64,000 bases of DNA from Cladopsammia gracilis (lineage: Eukaryota > Cnidaria > Anthozoa > Scleractinia > Dendrophylliidae): positions 619,001-683,000 of the forward strand of contig JAJGOT010000071.1 of the NCBI GenBank assembly GCA_022457155.1. The letters are read 5' to 3'. Each line of letters starts with the position of its first letter. Within the stretch, counting starts at the first letter, position 1. A program made the translations under genes and the position numbers. Shown here piece after piece: positions 1 to 10,971 of the stretch. The notes under the pieces are model-generated. The model saw nothing but the letters and a program-made list of their open reading frames with translations, ran no database searches and was not told where the DNA came from.

Positions 1-1112
1 ATGTAACAGTAATCAGACGAAAGAACACCAAAGATACAGAAGACGAGAACAACACAGAAGCAGGGCCCAGTGCAGAACCAGATAGCGACAATGCAGGAGT
101 AACAGAGAAGGTATTTTAAAGTGTACAAACTGTTTATAATATGCAAGCTAGGACTAGATATTTGACTTATTTACTCCATTTCTAGTCATCGTTGATTTGC
201 CCTCCTCCTCATGTTGATATGCCCTCTTTTATGTTGATTTGCCCTCCTCCTCATATGTTGATTTGCCCTGCGTTGATATGTTGATTTGCCCTCGGTTATG
301 CTAATGAGGGACCATCTGTTTTTTATTATTCAGGAGGAAAGTCGACCCAGCCGAGAACCAGAGAGCAACAATGCAAAAGTAACAGAGGAGGTATTTTAAA
401 GACTACGGACTGTTTATAACATGCAAGCTAGGACTAGCGATTTGGCTCATTTTCTCCATTTCTATTGATGTAAATACAACATACATTATCTTTTATTATT
501 ATTATTGAGGGAAGTCAATGCGAATCTGAAGATGAGGACCAGTCTGTACACGCGCCTTCTGTAGCTGCAGAAATGGGTGTTCCTGAAACAGACCAGGAGT
601 CCTCTGTTATACCGCCAACAATGACGTCCAAGTCGAGCTCAAGGACGGCCTTGAATGATGAACACAAGAAGGCAGTGAAAGAGGTCTTCACATCTGAGAT
701 ATGTGACAAGAAAAAGGTGACCATGCGACTTGCACAAAGCAAGATGCTCACGCATAGCACTTTGAGAAAACTTTCCAGTTATAGATTGAGGGTTAAGCAG
801 GTAGTCAATTACATCACTTATGTAACGGGCAAACAGCCAACCATAGATCCCTCCGAGTTACGCAAGGAGAGTGGAAAGAAACAGGTTTCATCGTGGCTCT
901 TTGATGAAGATGCTGATTTCACAAAACGACGCGTATTCTGGTCTCAAAAGGATACTGAGACTATCAAAAGCAGGTATGGCAAATTTTCATCCTGTCCAAA
1001 AAAAGACAAAATTAGAGAGATGTTTACCAAGAACGATGACTTGTTGTTAATTCTTAACAATGAAGGTTTTGGTAGATGTTACGAGAAAGTCAAGAGCATC
1101 TTTAAGCATTGA
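1..1112 (+). CDS. 3' part of an unrecognised multi-exon gene
   Basis: Three exon segments share one reading frame with phase-0 junctions. They are an exon ending at 110 (donor at 111), a 57-bp exon 334-390 (AG at 332-333, donor GT at 391), and a terminal exon 510-1112 ending in TGA. The first two encode related acidic peptides (..PSAEPDSDNAGVTEK and ..PSREPESNNAKVTEE). The last encodes a Ser/Glu-rich start, a basic middle and a C-terminal module ending FWSQKDTETIKSRYGKF, then CPKKDKIREMF. In my memory such W..KDTE..K..YG modules follow tyrosine-recombinase-like domains in cnidarian and fish uncharacterised proteins, so this may be the tail of a gene like the one at 23.3-24.6 kb; that is inference. 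The N-terminus lies outside the window. No domain could be named with certainty. Confidence 0.55.
188..300. repeat. Minisatellite in an intron
   Basis: Four to five imperfect copies of a unit resembling GTTGATTTGCCCTCCTCCTC lie in the intron between the two related small exons. Spacing varies (about 17-30 bp). Confidence 0.75.
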
Positions 1113-1510
1113 TAGCTTCTCCTAAACTTTGGAAAATTAGGACTGTAGCCAAAAAACGTTTTAATTGTGTTTTTTAGTTTTGTTAAAAAGGGATGCCAAA
1201 GCCATATGTAAACGTAGTCAGTGTTGTTGATGGCCACCCTAAAGCGTCGTTAGCTTCTGCTAAATTTTGGAAAATTGGAACTGTAGCCAAAAAAGGTTCT
1301 TGATTGTGATTTTTAGTTTTGTTAAAAAGGGAGGCTAAAGCCATATGTTAACGTAGACAGTGTTGTTGATGGCCACTCTTAAGCGTCGTTAGCTTCTGCT
1401 AAATTTTGGAAAATTGGGACTGTAGCCAAAAAAGGTTCTTGATTGTGTTTTTTAGTTTTGTTAAAAACGGAGGCCAAAGCCATATGTAAACGTAGACAGT
1501 GTTGTTAATT
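1112..1510. repeat. Three-copy tandem repeat, about 138 bp
   Basis: The segment from 'AGCTTCTCCTAAACTTTGG' to 'GGCCACCCTAAAGCGTCG' recurs at about 1112, 1251 and 1391 with few differences. It lies directly after the stop codon of the upstream gene, so it may be part of its 3' untranslated region. No coding potential was seen. Confidence 0.85.
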
Positions 1511-1639
1511 TTTTTAACAAGGGACGCCACAGCCATTAGGGAACGGCATATGCTCCCGAACTGTAAATGTAAATGTAGGCTTGGGACAGAATTATTAAAG
1601 AAGGTTTGCATTGTTCTGATGATGGTCTTGAGTTTGAAA

Positions 1640-1905
1640 TTTTCACCTAAAATGAAACCCCTTTGGAAAAAATCCAAGATGGCTGCCGTCAAAATTTGAA
1701 GTATCCATATATGACCTAGATGACCTTGTAAACACTCTACAACATCATCAAACATCATTTCCAGGTCTAATTTGACTATACACAGACTTTGAAGAAATTT
1801 GAAATCTTGACCCAAAACCAAAGGCTTACCCCTTAGAAAAAAATCCAAGATGGCCACCATCAAAAATTGAAATTTCCATATATTGCCTAGATCACCTTAA
1901 CCGGC
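1640..1905. repeat. Diverged two-copy tandem repeat
   Basis: Two copies of a roughly 160-bp unit carry the core AAAATCCAAGATGGC followed by a 'CCATATAT..CCTAGAT.ACCTT' segment (about 1640-1725 and 1795-1900). Short ORFs across it on both strands look like by-products of the repeat. Confidence 0.6.
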
Positions 1906-2262
1906 TTTAATTTCGAACAAACAAAACACACCCTGAAGAACTCAGGACTCCAAACGTACCTGTTTCAGGAGAGAGAACTTTTCCTCGGAAGGCTTTCAAA
2001 TCTCAAACCTTTCGTCGGGTCAGGCTCAGCGACTGGCCGTGAATGTCAGCGTGCACTTTACGTGTGCGGAGTGCTTGGTGTCCACTGACTTGTTTTTTTG
2101 TCGTATGCTAAATTATTGATTGTCAAAGACTGCAGACTGGCAATCAAAAGCTCAACTGAATTTGAAACTTTTTCAACGATTTGTTAATGTCTAATCCTGG
2201 TTACTCGTCCATTTTTAGGAAACAAAAAAGCACTTTTGAAAACTTGAAAAATTAAAATCTGG
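1906..2262. other. No gene seen
   Basis: Unique-looking AT-rich sequence with no open frame of note and no recognised repeat. Confidence 0.5.
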
Positions 2263-2266
2263 GCAG

Positions 2267-2476
2267 AGATCTTTTGCCTACGGGTGCGCTCCGTATTGGA
2301 ACAGACTCCCCAGAGATCTTAAAGAAGTAGCGGACTGCAGTATTCAGTTTAAGAAGAGACTTGTAATGATTTTCTTTGTATTTTTATTTGAAATAAGTAC
2401 ATTGTACCGGTCTGAAACACCCTGTAAAGGGAGCTTCAGTAAAATGTATATATGAAATACTCATCGTCAAATAAAA
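2267..2476 (+). pseudogene. LINE reverse transcriptase, C-terminal remnant
   Basis: One frame (2267-2455) reads RSFAYGCAPYWNRLPRDLK and continues to a TGA. The motif (F.Y.AP..WN.LP..L+, then a short stretch to 'FK+.L') is typical of the last residues of non-LTR retrotransposon ORF2 (CR1/Jockey-like), known from many animal genomes. A perfect AATAAA sits at 2471-2476, as expected for a LINE 3' end. Everything upstream in the element is missing, so this is a 5'-truncated copy. Confidence 0.65.
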
Positions 2477-2846
2477 AAAGCCTTCATGGTTTTGTAAATC
2501 GGAATGATAACTTCATACTCTCTTTGTGATAAAAAGAAACAGTTAAATGCACGGCACTCATGGCAAACCGGCTTTTAATTTTAGTATTAGAAGTATTGTA
2601 CATGTAGTCCTTAAATAGGGCTGAGCTTAATCGCGCCATGTAACTTTTAGTATTTTAATGAGGTATTTTCGCGCGTGGAGCTAAAATCGGTTCTTTGTCA
2701 TCTTCAATCTTAGGTATTTAGTTTAACTATTGTCAGTTCATTGTCAATCAAATGTCTTTTTCGGTTCTTTTTAATTTTATTTAAGGTTATTCACACTTTG
2801 TTGGCTTATTTTGCTCAAGCGTGACCCCAGTGGTAACATGCTGGGT
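2477..2846. other. No gene seen
   Basis: AT-rich sequence without an open frame or recognisable repeat. Confidence 0.5.
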
Positions 2847-2847
2847 A

Positions 2848-2963
2848 CCAGTTTCAACGCGGCCCATTGTCCTTGCGCAGGATCCTGCGCGTATACAATG
2901 GCGGCCATTGTCTTTGCACAGGTTCCTGCGTAAAGACAATGGGTCGCGTTGAAACTGGAACCC
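2848..2963. repeat. Hairpin-forming inverted repeat
   Basis: The left arm starts CCAGTTTCAACGCGGCCC and its near-perfect reverse complement ends the block at about 2962. Arms are about 37 bp. The roughly 40-bp centre has its own palindrome AATGGCGGCCATT and repeats of CATTGTC(C/T)TTGC. It could be a small MITE. GC content is well above the flanks. Confidence 0.7.
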
Positions 2964-3495
2964 CGTGTGGGGGATTCCCAGGTCAGGCATAAACTGTTAG
3001 TGCAGAATGTTTACCAATAAAGATTCGGTTTTTGTTGATTTTAAAATCTAAGCAATAAAATCACGTTTACTACTCAAATTTAGCTAATTTGTGGGCTAAT
3101 AACTTGAACGCCTTTCGTTGGAAAGTACATTGATATTTCTTTTTAGTGCCTGAATTTGAGAATCGCTTTCGAAACACTAAAGAAACGCCTTCGTTGCATT
3201 TTCCAAACAACAAAAATGCTTTCATTGTGCAATATTTAGTTACGAAATTTTGACCTTATTCGGTGACTACGTAGGTGCTCCTATGAAAACCAAAAGGTGA
3301 TTTGCAGATGAGCGCACATCCTTTTTCACGCGAAACTACGATAACAATCATGCTGCCCAAATGCCGAAAATCAACGAGAAGATCTGCGAAAAGGAGAAAA
3401 TCGGACAGAGCTCAATTCATTGAATCAGAGGCTAAAGCAGACACCTGCGATGAAGAACACTCGCCCACAGAAGACGAAGAAGATCAACAAGAACG

Positions 3496-4628
3496 GTAAG
3501 TGCAAAAAACTTCTATTAGCGCGCTTTAGAGGGGCAATAACTAAGTTAGACAAGACAATGCACACAGGCCCTCCAAACACCTGAGGAGTTTAAACTCATT
3601 TAATTTTTAATTTTCTTGCGATTTTTCGCAGACACAGAACAGAACTTGAAATGGTCGTATTTTTTATGTACAAATCTGTATTTTGTCTGTTAAGGGGCAA
3701 AAAGCAACCTTTTTTCGTTGTTAATTTAATATTAAAAAAAAAAATACACTATTATAAACTCAGCTGGCTGGGCCGAAGATCTTTGATCCAGTATCAGGCA
3801 TTTTAAAACCTGTTTTCCATAGGATTTAATAATCAAGACGTTGCATTTGACCTTGCCTTTTCACACAAACAAGGAATGAATTATCAGAGCATTATAAATA
3901 ATGGTCATAATAATGGTCTATTGCACAAGATAAAATATATCCTATGTTACAATTGGAGAGAAATTGCATCAAGTTTTGTGTTAAATGATCACGTGACCAA
4001 CTGTTACAAAAGGCCTATGGGTAAGGCTTATTTATGGGTGATCATGTGCTTAATTCTCATGACCACTCTGATTGATTAAGCTTTGATATTGCTAGGAGAC
4101 ATTTAGCAATGATCAGAATTGGACCCGGGGGGTACCCTAAAAAGGTACCAGAATCTCGTTTGATGGGCGTGGCTCAAATAAATTTTTACCCCTTAGAGGT
4201 ACCAATAGGCCTTATTCACGATAGCTGCCATGTTGGTGGCAACATTGTTATAGCAAATTAGCTATGTGCTCTGCCAGGAGGGCAAACAATGAATCAAAGA
4301 ACAATTTTCGGAAGATCGGTTCTTTCTAACAGTTAAGTATTTGCATAATAATATAAAAACCAACATGGCGGCTATCATGAATAAGGCCTATTCTTAAACA
4401 ACACATCATATTCTGGGCTCAATACCCTAAAAGGTACCGCAATAATTCCAATGGGGGTCAATGTGAATTTTAGCTCCCTAACAGGTTCCAACGTACAAAT
4501 TTTCATTCCCAATTAATAAGTGGAATACGTGTATTTTGACTGTAAGACAACCCTGCTCAAGCGCTCAATTTTTAAACCCAACTTTTGCCAATGTACTCAA
4601 ACTGAGAAAGGTTGATTGTTGCTTTCAG
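3496..4628 (+). other. Intron 1 of the 3308-7113 gene, hosting repeats
   Basis: Bounded by GGTAAGTG and TTTCAG. Short GGTACC-rich repeats lie at about 4128-4200 and 4420-4500, on both sides of the MITE at 4204-4392. The rest shows no structure. Confidence 0.6.
4204..4392. mobile_element. MITE, 189 bp
   Basis: The left end AATAGGCCTTATTCACGATA is the reverse complement of the right end except for two mismatches over about 34 bp. The terminal AATAGGCCTTATT is itself near-palindromic, so the exact boundary and a TA target duplication cannot be fixed. It lies in a GGTACC-rich outer repeat, so this MITE appears to have jumped into an older repeat. Confidence 0.8.
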
Positions 4629-6057
4629 CTCACAGAAAGATGACAGCCCCAGTGAAGAAGAAATCTCACAAAGCACATACAGAGCACTAAACAACCTTCG
4701 AGAGCCAGATACGACACCGACCTTGAGCGAAGTGGTGGCAAGTGTTGGATCCCGCAGTGGAGGGGTGGACAAACAAAGCCACACCAGGGATAATGATCAT
4801 GATGAGGAGGACAATGATCATGATGAGGAGGATACAGAAAATGGAGAATCCAGTAGGCGGGAACGAACCAGGCCCTACTTTCCACTGGAGCTCGCCAAGA
4901 GTGAGGAAGAGCCAACTAGGTTCAAGTTTGAACTGTTTCTTTTTGACACTTTGTCCCTGCCCCGAGGTTTATTTCCAGAGGACGAACGTGATGCAAAACA
5001 ATTTGCCAGTGTAGCTGAATGCAGAAGCTACTGTGAATGATTTGTGACCAAGCTCAAAAGGCAGCTCCTACATTCCAAAGTCCAGGCGGTGGATTTGCGA
5101 TCACTACTGTCCAAAGAAGAAATGTTTAAGACCTCAGGGCAGGCTGTCCACAACATTGCCACAGGCAACACAACACACGACTCCAACCTGGCAAACGTCA
5201 GTGTTGACATGTTTGGAAATGTCATGATTTGGAACGCACCACATTGGAGCGACTTAAGTCCCCAATTTACCCACGGATTTCCTCAAAGTCTAATTGAGGA
5301 ATCCCATCGTGGTATGTTCAAGGAAAATCTGACTGTGGCAGCTAGAATCTCAAATCAGGCCATTCGGAGCCTGTCAGTGGGTGACGTTGCGTCGTTTATC
5401 TCACAGATGGTGAAAGGGCTTGGCTTGACTCAGTCTGAATTGATTCTTGTACGCACAAGTGCCCTGAAATATGCAGGAAGGGGGAAAAACCATCAAGACT
5501 CATAGACACAATGTATCTTCGGTGTTGACTTTTTAAGCATGAAACCCCTGACCACACAACAAGTTCAAGATTTCAGGGGCACCAGCAGTGTTCACTGGGA
5601 AAAAATCCTGCTAGAAGTGCCAGATGAAAACCCAACTGAGTACGAGAGTAGTAGCACTGAAAGTGGTGATGAGTTAGATGTACCAGAGAGTTGGGATTTT
5701 CGTTCCGAGTGTGGAGATTTTATGCCAGGACCAAGCAGCCCTGACTTTTCCAACAGTGTGGAAGAGTACGTGGGTCGACTGCTGACCAGTTACCTTTCAA
5801 CCACAGTTGAGAAAGAAATTGGTCAGCCACCTAGAGAGACACACCCCCACGCATGGCGTTCCTCTGGACAGCGGAGAAAACAAAAGCAAACAAAAACAGC
5901 GGCCCCTGCCCCCGTTACTGATGAGAACCCTACAGCAGGGGATGCACGTGCAGCCCTTGAGGCAGTCGACGGGATTGTGGCACGACACATTCCCACAGAC
6001 GACTCACTGAAAAGACTCAGGCAATACCTCAGCAACAATTAACCAATGCAAACCCAG

Positions 6058-6789
6058 GTAAATATTTTTGTTTTCTTTTTTTTTTGGAGGTGGCTCGATC
6101 GGGTTTTTGAGTGACTACCTTTTAACTTTAAGAAACTTGTGTACCACCATAAATAATCCCACGTAAAATTGCTATTTCAAGAATTTCTATGAAAGCATTT
6201 TCAAGAAAATTTCCATGAAGTTTTAAGTTGTTTAAATATAATCAAAAACAAAACAATTTTAAAATGGGATTGACAATTATGTCAACAAGGCTAGATGAAA
6301 TGATAGTTTGGTCTCAAATGAATGTTTTACCATCCAAATACCTTGAGTGAAAATCTCAAGGAAATTGTTCCATTTCAATGTTAGAAATACAATGGAGATG
6401 CATAATCTTATGATAGCAATGGTTTCATAGAAATTTATAAAATTCTGTACAGCTTAAGACAAATTTGTTAGGTCGAACATGCAGAGAGCGTTTTCCAATA
6501 TTTTCTCTTGGTAACAGGAAATTCAGTCTCATGTAAAATAGGAGATGACATCATTACATTGCTATGGCAACTCCAACATACGATAAATCATGCACCACTT
6601 TCATAATTGCCACCGATTTTGTTATTCTTTAGTCTGTTAATTAACATTTCTGGCCTTGCTAGCATGTGCAAAATTCAAAATAATTTTTGCTCTAAAATGA
6701 GGCCAGTGAGGCTAATTAACATAAATATAAAAGAATAAATAAATTGGCCACCATTGTGAGAGTGGTGTATATCCCTTGTATTCTTTCAG
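6058..6789 (+). other. Intron 2 of the 3308-7113 gene
   Basis: Donor GGTAAATA, acceptor after a T-rich tract. AT-rich, with no open frame, no inverted repeat and no LTR-like ends. Confidence 0.55.
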
Positions 6790-7274
6790 CAGGTAACTGT
6801 TCTTGAAGGATCGCATGAACCCCTACAACGTTTCCAAGCCAGTTACCGGGCAAACCGTTCCGCTGAAGTAAAGCAAGCCAAAACGCAACTTTGGGATGCA
6901 TGTAGAGGTGATTGCATGTGTGAAGCAGAGCCGTCAAATCGTTCTTCTCAGGGAACACAACCAGGCGAGAACTGTCCATACTGTCAGGCAACTGACAATG
7001 GGGGAGAGATCGGTGATGAAACCCGCAAGTGTAGAAACGAAGAATGTCGTGTCTGTGAGTTGGTTGACCATTGGTCAGCGCTACAGAAGTTCCTATCCAT
7101 TATCAGAAAGTAAAACCGGTTGTGTGTAGGGTGATTTTGCAGGCGGACTCTGAGATTGAACCAGGGACTGAGCGAATTGTTGGAGGAAGACTGGAGACCG
7201 GGTTTGAAAGAAATTCTGGGAGCCCGGGGATAGTTAAATGGCACGAAAACAGTGCGAAAGAACAAAGAGTTCTG

Positions 7275-9592
7275 TGTTGGACGTTCTCTTGTAGTTCCAA
7301 AAAATGGAGATACGCCGGTACAGGTTGCTAACTTTACAAACAAGCCAATCAAGCTGCCAACTGGTCACGTGATTGGATTCTATCACCCACTAAGTAGTGT
7401 GAATGGTGAGACCACTTTAGTTTAGGTGGATTGGAATGTACCACAGGAACCCCAACCAAACTGTTCAAACCAGACTGTGGACACAAACAGTGAGGGAAGG
7501 GACTCTGAGAAGGTGAACGTAAAAAAAATTAATCGCAGTAAGCCGGATATTCAGTTTGATAAGTCTGACATTTCAGAAGACCAGCGAGAACGTTTCCTGT
7601 CTATGATTGATGAATTTTCAGATATCTTTGCAGCTGATAACTCTGATTTAGGAAAGACCAGTTTGAGTGAACATACAATTGACACTGGCGAGTCCCAGCC
7701 AATCAAACTACCTCCCAGGCGTACACCTCCCCATCAGAGGGAAGTAATTGACCGGCAGCAGGATGACTTGTTGAAACATGGAAGAATTGAGCCTTCGCAG
7801 AGTCCTTGGAGTTTCCCTGTAGTCCTGGCACGCAAGCATGATGGGACATTTCGTATGTGTGTGTGTAGATTACCGTAAGTTAAACCAGTGTACCGTGAAG
7901 GATGCACAGCCATTGCCTAGGTCGGATGATGTGCTGGAAGCAGTGGGTGGGGCACGTTGGTTCTCGTGTTTGGACCTCGTTTCAGGTTATTGGCAAATGC
8001 AGGTAGCAGACAAAGACCGGCCAAAGACCGCATTTTCCACTCACAGAGGCCAATTTCAATGGAAGGTTATGCCCTTAGGACTGACCAATGGGCCAGCCAG
8101 CTTTACCCGTCTTATGAACCTGGCCCTAGACGGGCTCACTTGGACTTACTGTTTGGTTTACCTTGATGACATTATCGTCTGGTCTGCTACTTTTGATGAA
8201 CATTTGTATCGTCTACATCAAGTCTTCAACAGGATTAGAAAGGCTGGACTGAAGTTGAAACCCGCCAAATGTCAGTTTTTGAAGAAGAGAGTAACTTTCC
8301 TGGGACATGTCGTGTCCAGCAGGGGCATCAAGACCAACCCAGAGAAAACTAGAGCTGTTGATGAGTGGCCGACTCCTGAGAATTTAACGGAGTTGCAGAG
8401 TTTTCTTGGTCTTGCTAGATATTACAGACGGTTCATTGTGGACTTTTCTATTGTTGCAGAGCCTCTGTATAGACTAAGCAGGAAAGGAGTAATGTTCCAG
8501 TGGGGACCAGAGCAACAGAGGGGTTTTGAAGAGCTGAAGCACCGCCTTACCAGTGCTCCAGTGCTTGCCTACCCAGACTTCTCACCAGGTTCAGGGACCT
8601 TTGTACTGGATACTGACGCCAGCCAGCGACTGGGAATTGGGGCTGTGCTTTCGCAAGTCCAATCCGATGGAACCGAGAGGGTAGTGGCCTATGGTAGCCG
8701 TGCTTTAAATGACCATGAAAGAAACTATTGTACCACACGACTAGAAATGTTAGCCCTTGTTACATACGTGGACTATTTCCGCTATTACCTTGCTGGGTGC
8801 AAATTTTTAGTACCGACTGACCACCATTCACTAAAGTGGTTGATGTCATTCCGAGAGCCAGAAGGCCAGATTGCACGATGGCTGGAACGACTTCAAGAAT
8901 ACGACTTTGAGGTGGAGCATCAGGCTGGCAAATCACACTGCAACGCAGATGCGATTTCTCGGAAGCCGAGACGTTTTAATGGTAATTGTCCATCATGTGG
9001 TCCAACAGGGACATTACGAACACAGGTTTCTACCCTGACACCTGGGTACTCCAAAGCAAGAAAGGATGTAACCCCTGCAAATCTGTGGTCTGCTGAGGCA
9101 ATCAATCAAGCTCAAAGGGAAGACCCAGACATTGGACCGGTATTGGAGCAATACCTGAAGGAAAGAAAGAAGCCACCTATGCATGAATTACAGTCCTTAA
9201 GCAGCACTTCAAGAGCAGTATGGGCTCAGTGTGAACTTATGGAGGTTGTTGCTGGTGTGCTTTGTATTCGTTCCGAGAAGAGTAGTTCATCGTGGAAACA
9301 CCGTGTTATTTTGCCAGCGAGCCTTGTCCAGCTGGCACTCAAGGAATGTCATGATGCTTTAGCGAGAGGCCACCTTGGGCGTGAGAAAACTCTTCAAAAG
9401 TTGAAGACTTGCTTCTGGCGCCCACATCTCTCCAGAAGTGTCAAGCAATATTGTGATGACTGCCTGACTTGTGCTAAAAGCAAACCGCGTAGGAAACCCA
9501 AGGCACCATTACAGCCCATTCCTTCTGGTTATCCTATGCAGCGGCTGCACATAGACATAGTCGAACCAAGAGGGGGAACCGTTTTATCCTGA
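7275..9592 (+). pseudogene. pol: gypsy pol: RT, RNase H and integrase zinc domain
   Basis: The linker frame meets a TAG at 7423-7425, then stays open to about 7860. There a (TG)n tract inside the codons before the 'DYRKLN' motif carries four extra bases, shifting to the next frame. That frame then runs 1.7 kb. RT motifs are LPPRRTPPHQREV, DYRKLN, YWQMQV, FLGL..YYRRF and the catalytic YLDD near 8160. RNase H has LDTDAS near 8610, then TDHHSLKWL and the usual 'AD.ISR' ending near 8955. The integrase H2C2 zinc domain is at about 9340-9475 (GHLGREKTL..C..C). The frame ends in TGA where a G5 run breaks the integrase core. Order and lengths are those of the Ty3/gypsy family. Confidence 0.9.
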
Positions 9593-10062
9593 CTGTGCAA
9601 TGTAGCTTTACCAAATGGGCCGAGGCATATGCGATACCAAACCAACGGGCTTCTACCTGTGCTCGAGTTCTGGTCAAGAACTGGATCTGTAGGTTTGGAG
9701 TTCCAGACAGTATACACTCAGACCAAGGACGCAATTTTGAGTCCCAATTGTTCCAAGAAACGTGCATGCTGCTGGGAATCAACAAGACAAGATCAACAGC
9801 TTACCACCCCGAAGGAAATGGGCAAATTGAGAATTTACATCGCACAATGAAGAGCATGCTTACTGCAAGGGCAGAGGAGCAACCGGGTCATTGGGACGAG
9901 CAGTTAGACTTCTGCATGATGGCATATCGGAGCAGTGTCCTCTCATCGACTGGACATACACCCTTTGAACTGGTGTTTGGGTGTGAGATGCAACTTCCAT
10001 TGGATATAATGATGGGTGATGCTAATGAGAGCAGGCCCACCAAGATGTGGGGGAAAAGCTGA
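9583..10062 (+). pseudogene. gypsy integrase catalytic core
   Basis: After the G-run break the core resumes with QCSFTKWAEAY, then HSDQGRNFES (second catalytic Asp) and HPEGNGQIENLHRTM (catalytic Glu). The first Asp sits upstream in the preceding frame (LHIDIV). The sequence continues through FCMMAYRSSV..TPFELVFG to another break in a GGGGG run at about 10047. The DDE triad is therefore still encoded but split over frames. Confidence 0.88.
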
Positions 10063-10853
10063 AACTGGCCCAGCGTCGTCAGAAGGATGCCTTTGACAAA
10101 GGTGTTAAGTACACTGTGTACCAACCTGGTGACCTCGTCTTGCGGTTTAGCCCCGAACGAAAGCCTGGCGAACCAAACAAGTTTCATCGTAAATGGGAGG
10201 GACCCTTTAAAATTGTGGAACGTGTGTCAGAAGTAACCTACCGTCCACGTGGCATGGGCCGTCGTTCCAGGCGTTCATCAGTTGTTCACTTCAACAATTT
10301 GAGGCTGTACAAAGGGGCCCTGGCTGTTAGCAAGCAATGCAGGGAACCTGAGGACAGTGTTCAAGACAACGCAGACACCCTTGAGGATGGAAGTGACCAA
10401 GTCTCGGTTTCTCACAGTGAGCAGAAAGTCTCTGAAACAGAAAGGTCCGGTGACCCAGGGGGGGACCCTCAGGAGACAGTGGTGATCGAAGTTGCGTCTT
10501 CCCTGCCCGGAGACAGCATCGGAGAGAGAGTGGAAAGTTTACCCGTTCCTTTGGACGAGCTGCAGCTATCTGACCAACCCAGTGATGCCTCTAGTCCCTC
10601 GTCTTGCATGGAGGCTTCTGATTCGCTTCTGAGCCGAACACTGCGCCCATCCCACCGGCGGAAACCACCAGATCGTTACGGAGATTGGGTGGTGAACAGT
10701 GTCAATTCAGACAATTTGTTCTTGGATCTGTTGCGTCGTGTCGATGATCTGGAGAGGTCCCAGAGTGCGAATAGAGAGAGGATCAATAAGCTGAAACCTA
10801 AACTATTGAAGAAAGTCCGCATCCTGAGAGAAGAGCTGAAAAAGAAAGTTTGA
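10047..10853 (+). pseudogene. gypsy integrase C-terminus with long tail
   Basis: It starts in a new frame with KLKLAQRRQKDAFD and YQPGDLVLRF, then the GPFKIVERVSEVTY and VVHFNNLRLY segments that close a Ty3/gypsy integrase. A further 170 residues are acidic Ser/Pro/Glu-rich, then a PSHRRKPPDRYG motif, and end in a predicted coiled coil (LLRRVDDLERS.. to LREELKKKV). The tail is longer than usual. Its Lys-rich end may serve chromatin or nucleic-acid binding; this is inference. Confidence 0.8.
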
Positions 10854-10971
10854 ATTTAACATTGGACTGTCCCCCCACCATTATTTACATCGGATGTAAT
10901 CACCTGTTCTATTTCCAGGCCTCGTTAGATTTTGTACTTAGAACTCTTGAACTGTTTTTTAAAAGGGGGGA

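Larger units (their letters stand above)
3308..7113 (+). pseudogene. Three-exon gene with three in-frame stops
   Basis: Exon 1 is 3308-3495 (ATG, basic then acidic; donor GGTAAGTG). Exon 2 is 4629-6057 (acceptor TTTCAG). Exon 3 is 6790-7113 (NAGNAG acceptor, TAA stop). Phases match: exon 1 ends in phase 2, exon 2 in phase 0. Exon 2 is one continuous frame apart from TGA at 5038, TAG at 5503 and TAA at 6040. The TAA is followed by five sense codons running exactly to the donor. The protein has an acidic DHDEED repeat near residue 120, a long unrecognised core, a basic RRKQKQTKT stretch, and in exon 3 a Cys-rich CPYC..CRNEECRVC segment that could bind zinc. I do not recognise the family. Preserved splicing and phase argue for a real gene that decayed recently, or for nonsense alleles. 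The final stop could also be genuine, with exon 3 untranslated. Confidence 0.6.

Noticed and set aside
1399..1863. 154-codon minus-strand ORF
   Set aside because: It spans tandem repeat copies and its peptide repeats with them.
4625..4915. Minus-strand ORF with PPHHDHCPPHHDHY repeat
   Set aside because: Antisense shadow of the acidic DHDEED repeat in exon 2 of the 3308-7113 gene.
6058..7100. A 5' LTR for the gypsy element
   Set aside because: No sequence here matches the 177-bp 3' LTR, and no polypurine or primer-binding landmark is visible.
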